This document shows, piece by piece, positions 3,535 through 6,403 of a stretch of 6,403 nucleotides of DNA. Position 1 is the first letter of the stretch, and the number at the start of each line of letters is the position of its first letter. Source of the DNA: Treponema sp. (lineage in GTDB: Bacteria > Spirochaetota > Spirochaetia > Treponematales > Breznakiellaceae); assembly GCA_031263435.1 (NCBI GenBank), contig JAISFT010000036.1, positions 1 through 6,403 of the forward strand, read 5' to 3'. Both the position numbers and the translations under genes were made by a program. Under the pieces are notes generated by a model, which saw nothing but the letters and a program-made list of their open reading frames with translations, had not been told where the DNA came from and did not search any database.

Positions 3535-6403
3535 TGAAGGTCCTTTCGGGACTCACCGGTTCCCTGCTGTTATTGTTAATTATCTGCGGCTGTACTTCCG
3601 TTCAGGAGGATTCCGGTCAAAACAGCTTTTATATTAACCTCAACGATTATCCGTTATATGTGAAAAGCGGATTCGATTCCGCCGATATCTCCGCTGTTCC
3701 GGATCATACCGACGGGTCCTGGCTGGTAAAGAGGCCCGGAGAACGGGGAGGGGCGGCCGGCGTTGAATCCCTGGGGCTGCCTGTGCCCCGGCGTTTTTTC
3801 CTTTCCCCCCTCAGGGAAAAACCAGAGGAATATACCCTGCTGATACCCTTTACCGTGGGGCCGGAACAATTTGAAAACCTGAACGGGACAAAACCCTTTC
3901 AGCCGGGGATTTTCCTGGCCGCCCTGGGGGAGAACTGGGAGATATTTTTCAACGGCCGCCCCGTAAAATCGGAACTCCGCCTTGACGGGGAAGGGCGGAT
4001 CACATCCGGCCGGTCCTGGCGCTATCTTATATTCCCCCTGGACGGTTCCCTCTTTGTCCGGGGAACCAATATCCTGGCCATCCACATTATCGGTGCGCCG
4101 CATTCCGATGCTACGGGCCTGTGGTACGAGGGGCCCTACTATATCGACGAATACGAAACCATCAAGAGTAATCATGATGAGTCCCTGGAAATAGCCCTTT
4201 GTGCGGTCTACGTTTTTATCGGGCTCTACCATTTGCTGCTTTTTATAAACCGGCCCAAGGATCGGTACAACCTCTCGTATTGCTTCTTTTCGATCCTCCT
4301 GGGGATCTATTTCCTCTTCCGGTGCAGCGTGGTTTACCGTATTATCCCCAATACCGATATTACCTTCCGTTTTGAGTACGCAAGCCTCTTTATGGTGATA
4401 CCTATGCTGGCGGGTTTTTTGGAACAGTTTAATTTCGGAAAAACCATAAAGGTCAGCCGGATCTTCGGGGCAATCAGCCTTTTCTTTGTGATTCTTCAAG
4501 GAATACTTCCCAATAGCTTTGGGGATGATCTTCTCTATGTATGGTGGGGATTCTCGCTTACAGAGATGGGTTTTATCCTTTGGTGCGATATTATCAGTGT
4601 ACTCTGGCGGGACATCCGCACCCGCCGGACCGGAACGGGTTCCCTCCTCAAGGCCGTCAGGACAGTTCTTGTCGAAACGCCTATGGGTAATATCATCATC
4701 GGCGCCGCCGTGGTGTGTTTGGCCGGAATTGTCGATATCGTCACTTCCCTCTATGTGCATTACGGCGCTGTCAATGTCAGCCGTTACGGCCTTTTTATTT
4801 TCACGATTACTACCACCGTTATTCTGGCCCGGCGTTTCGGCAGTCTGTTTCGCCGGATCGATGAAATGAACGTACTGCTGGAAAAATCGAATCAGGGTCT
4901 GGAAGATACGGTACGGGAGCGGACCCGGGAACTGGAACAGCAGACCGCTGTGGCGGAATCCGCGTCCCGGGCCAAGAGCGATTTTCTGGCCCGCATGAGC
5001 CACGAGATTCGCAGCCCCCTTAACGTCATCCTTGGGCTTTCGGAGGTGGAGCTTCAAAAGACGCTGCCCGAAGAGACTGCGGTCAACTTTGAAAAAGTCC
5101 ACCGCTCCGGGGTCCACCTTCTGGAAATCATTAACGACATTCTGGATATTTCAAAAATAGAATCGGGAAATTTTGAAATTCACCCGAGGGAATACGAATT
5201 CTCCCTGCTGATCAGCGATACGGTCCAGCTTAACCTTCCCCGGATCGGCATGCGGCCCATCAAATTCAGGCTGGACCTGGACGAAACCATACCGGCGAAA
5301 TTCTACGGCGATGAACTGCGGATCAGGCAGATCCTTAACAATCTTCTGACCAATGCCTTTAAGTACACCGAGGAAGGGGAGGTCCGGCTGGAGGTCAGGT
5401 GGAAACGCCGGAACATCGGGGCCTCCCTCCTTTTCACGGTGGAAGATACGGGGCGGGGTATTAAGCCCGAGGATATGCACCGGCTCTTTTCCGACTATAC
5501 CCAGTTGGACACCGCGTCGAACCGGCGGATAGAGGGGACGGGTTTGGGGCTCTCCATAGCCCGGGGGCTGACGGAGACAATGGGGGGAACGATCGCAGCG
5601 GACAGCGTCTACGGTAAGGGCAGTACGTTCCGGGTCTCCCTGCCCCAGGGGATCGTCGACGAGGCCCCCATCGGATCGGAACAGGCGGAAAAGCTCCGCA
5701 GCCTCTACCTTGCCGGAGTTGCCGGAGAAAGGAATCCCAACCGGGGAAATTTTATCCGCTCCTATATGCCCTACGGGAAAGTTCTTGTGGTGGATGATCT
5801 GGAAACAAACCTGGACGTGATGCTCGGACTCCTGATGCCCTACGGCCTCCAGGTGGACACGGCCCTAAGCGGACGGGAGGCGGTGGACGCGATCCTGAAA
5901 GGGGAAGTCCGCTACGATCTTGTCTTCATGGACCACATGATGCCGGAAATGGACGGGGTAGAGGCGGTTCGGATCATCAGGAGTGAAACCAGCGGCGAAT
6001 ATGCCCGGACCGTGCCTGTTATCGTTCTTACCGCCAACGCCGTTGCGGGGAACCGGGAGATGTTTCTTGAAAGCGGTTTCAACGATTTTATATCCAAGCC
6101 CATCGACATCAAACGGCTGGATGTGACGCTGAACCAATGGATTCGGGATAAACAGAGCGGGGCGGTCCTGCGGGAAGCGGAACTTCAACGGGGGGCCGGC
6201 CGGAGGATTGAAGACGGGGAACTTGACGCCGGGGGGAGATGGCTCCTGGAACATCCCGTTGAGGGAATAGACTTTCCCGCGGCCCTGGCGCGGTACGGGA
6301 ACAACGGCGCGGCCTATCTGCCGATATTAAAATCCTTCGCGGCCCATACCCCGCGGCTGCTGGAAAAGATGGAAAGCAGCCGGGAAAATTCCCTGCCGGA
6401 CTA
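3534..6403 (+). CDS. Hybrid sensor histidine kinase (7TM, HisKA, HATPase, receiver, partial HPt), 3' end outside window
   Basis: My own translation is open from ATG 3534 through 956 codons to the window edge. Residues 1-20 form a hydrophobic signal with a possible lipobox (ICGC, C20). Residues about 23-215 are a beta-rich extracytoplasmic sensor with a GTNILAIHIIG strand, resembling the sensor of 7TMR-DISM proteins. Seven hydrophobic segments follow at about 219-240, 247-263, 281-297, 307-322, 333-356, 386-405 and 415-433, then a coiled coil (435-480). The kinase core shows H490 in FLARMSHEIRSPLN, the N box NLLTNAFKYT (603-612), the G1 box EDTGRGI (637-643), the F box LFSDYTQLD (651-659) and the G2 box GTGLGLS (668-674). 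The receiver has D754-D755, phospho-acceptor D800 (FMDHMMPEMDG), T833 and K855. Residues from about 905 on resemble the first helices of an HPt domain; its phospho-histidine is not in view. It is an inner-membrane sensor, probably co-transcribed with the upstream receiver. The ligand is unknown. Confidence 0.93.
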   Translation, partial: MKVLSGLTGSLLLLLIICGCTSVQEDSGQNSFYINLNDYPLYVKSGFDSADISAVPDHTDGSWLVKRPGERGGAAGVESLGLPVPRRFFLSPLREKPEEYTLLIPFTVGPEQFENLNGTKPFQPGIFLAALGENWEIFFNGRPVKSELRLDGEGRITSGRSWRYLIFPLDGSLFVRGTNILAIHIIGAPHSDATGLWYEGPYYIDEYETIKSNHDESLEIALCAVYVFIGLYHLLLFINRPKDRYNLSYCFFSILLGIYFLFRCSVVYRIIPNTDITFRFEYASLFMVIPMLAGFLEQFNFGKTIKVSRIFGAISLFFVILQGILPNSFGDDLLYVWWGFSLTEMGFILWCDIISVLWRDIRTRRTGTGSLLKAVRTVLVETPMGNIIIGAAVVCLAGIVDIVTSLYVHYGAVNVSRYGLFIFTITTTVILARRFGSLFRRIDEMNVLLEKSNQGLEDTVRERTRELEQQTAVAESASRAKSDFLARMSHEIRSPLNVILGLSEVELQKTLPEETAVNFEKVHRSGVHLLEIINDILDISKIESGNFEIHPREYEFSLLISDTVQLNLPRIGMRPIKFRLDLDETIPAKFYGDELRIRQILNNLLTNAFKYTEEGEVRLEVRWKRRNIGASLLFTVEDTGRGIKPEDMHRLFSDYTQLDTASNRRIEGTGLGLSIARGLTETMGGTIAADSVYGKGSTFRVSLPQGIVDEAPIGSEQAEKLRSLYLAGVAGERNPNRGNFIRSYMPYGKVLVVDDLETNLDVMLGLLMPYGLQVDTALSGREAVDAILKGEVRYDLVFMDHMMPEMDGVEAVRIIRSETSGEYARTVPVIVLTANAVAGNREMFLESGFNDFISKPIDIKRLDVTLNQWIRDKQSGAVLREAELQRGAGRRIEDGELDAGGRWLLEHPVEGIDFPAALARYGNNGAAYLPILKSFAAHTPRLLEKMESSRENSLPD

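Noticed and set aside
3654..5117. 487-codon open frame on the minus strand opposite the kinase sensor and membrane region
   Set aside because: The plus strand encodes a clear 7TM hybrid kinase across it; the antisense product has no recognisable domain or ribosome-binding support.

Overview
The window looks like a GC-rich spirochaete chromosome, most likely a Treponema-type organism such as the termite-gut group. This is inferred from the style of the large hybrid histidine kinase (putative lipoprotein signal, beta-sandwich sensor, seven membrane helices, HisKA/HATPase, receiver, start of an HPt domain) and from the aminotransferase. It was not tested by any search.

Layout. Bases 1-342 hold no convincing complete gene. 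They are packed with inverted repeats: two adjacent perfect hairpins at 50-74 and 77-108, and imperfect ones at 181-230 and 255-296. The region resembles a dispersed intergenic repeat or the convergent 3' end of two transcription units. Bases 343-1728 (minus strand) encode a 461-residue AraM/EgsA-type sn-glycerol-1-phosphate dehydrogenase homologue. A 146-bp divergent intergenic region (1729-1874) holds one plausible promoter per direction. Each is overlapped by its own 24-bp palindrome of identical 8-8-8 geometry, and there is a 12-bp tandem repeat next to the dehydrogenase ribosome-binding site.

To the right lies an apparent plus-strand operon: a class I/II PLP-dependent aminotransferase (1875-3101), a stand-alone CheY-like receiver protein (3111-3518), and a very large hybrid sensor kinase that starts at 3534 and runs off the right edge. 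Gaps are 9 and 15 nt and no terminator is visible between the genes.

How they may work together. The kinase carries HisKA, receiver and the beginning of an HPt domain, so a His-Asp-His relay inside one protein is expected. The stand-alone receiver just upstream is the obvious candidate for the final phosphate acceptor. It has no DNA-binding or enzymatic output domain, so its effect would be through protein-protein interaction. Whether the aminotransferase is functionally linked, or merely co-transcribed, cannot be decided from the sequence. The kinase start is unusual: the best-spaced ATG after its Shine-Dalgarno sequence is followed directly by a stop codon and overlaps the true start.
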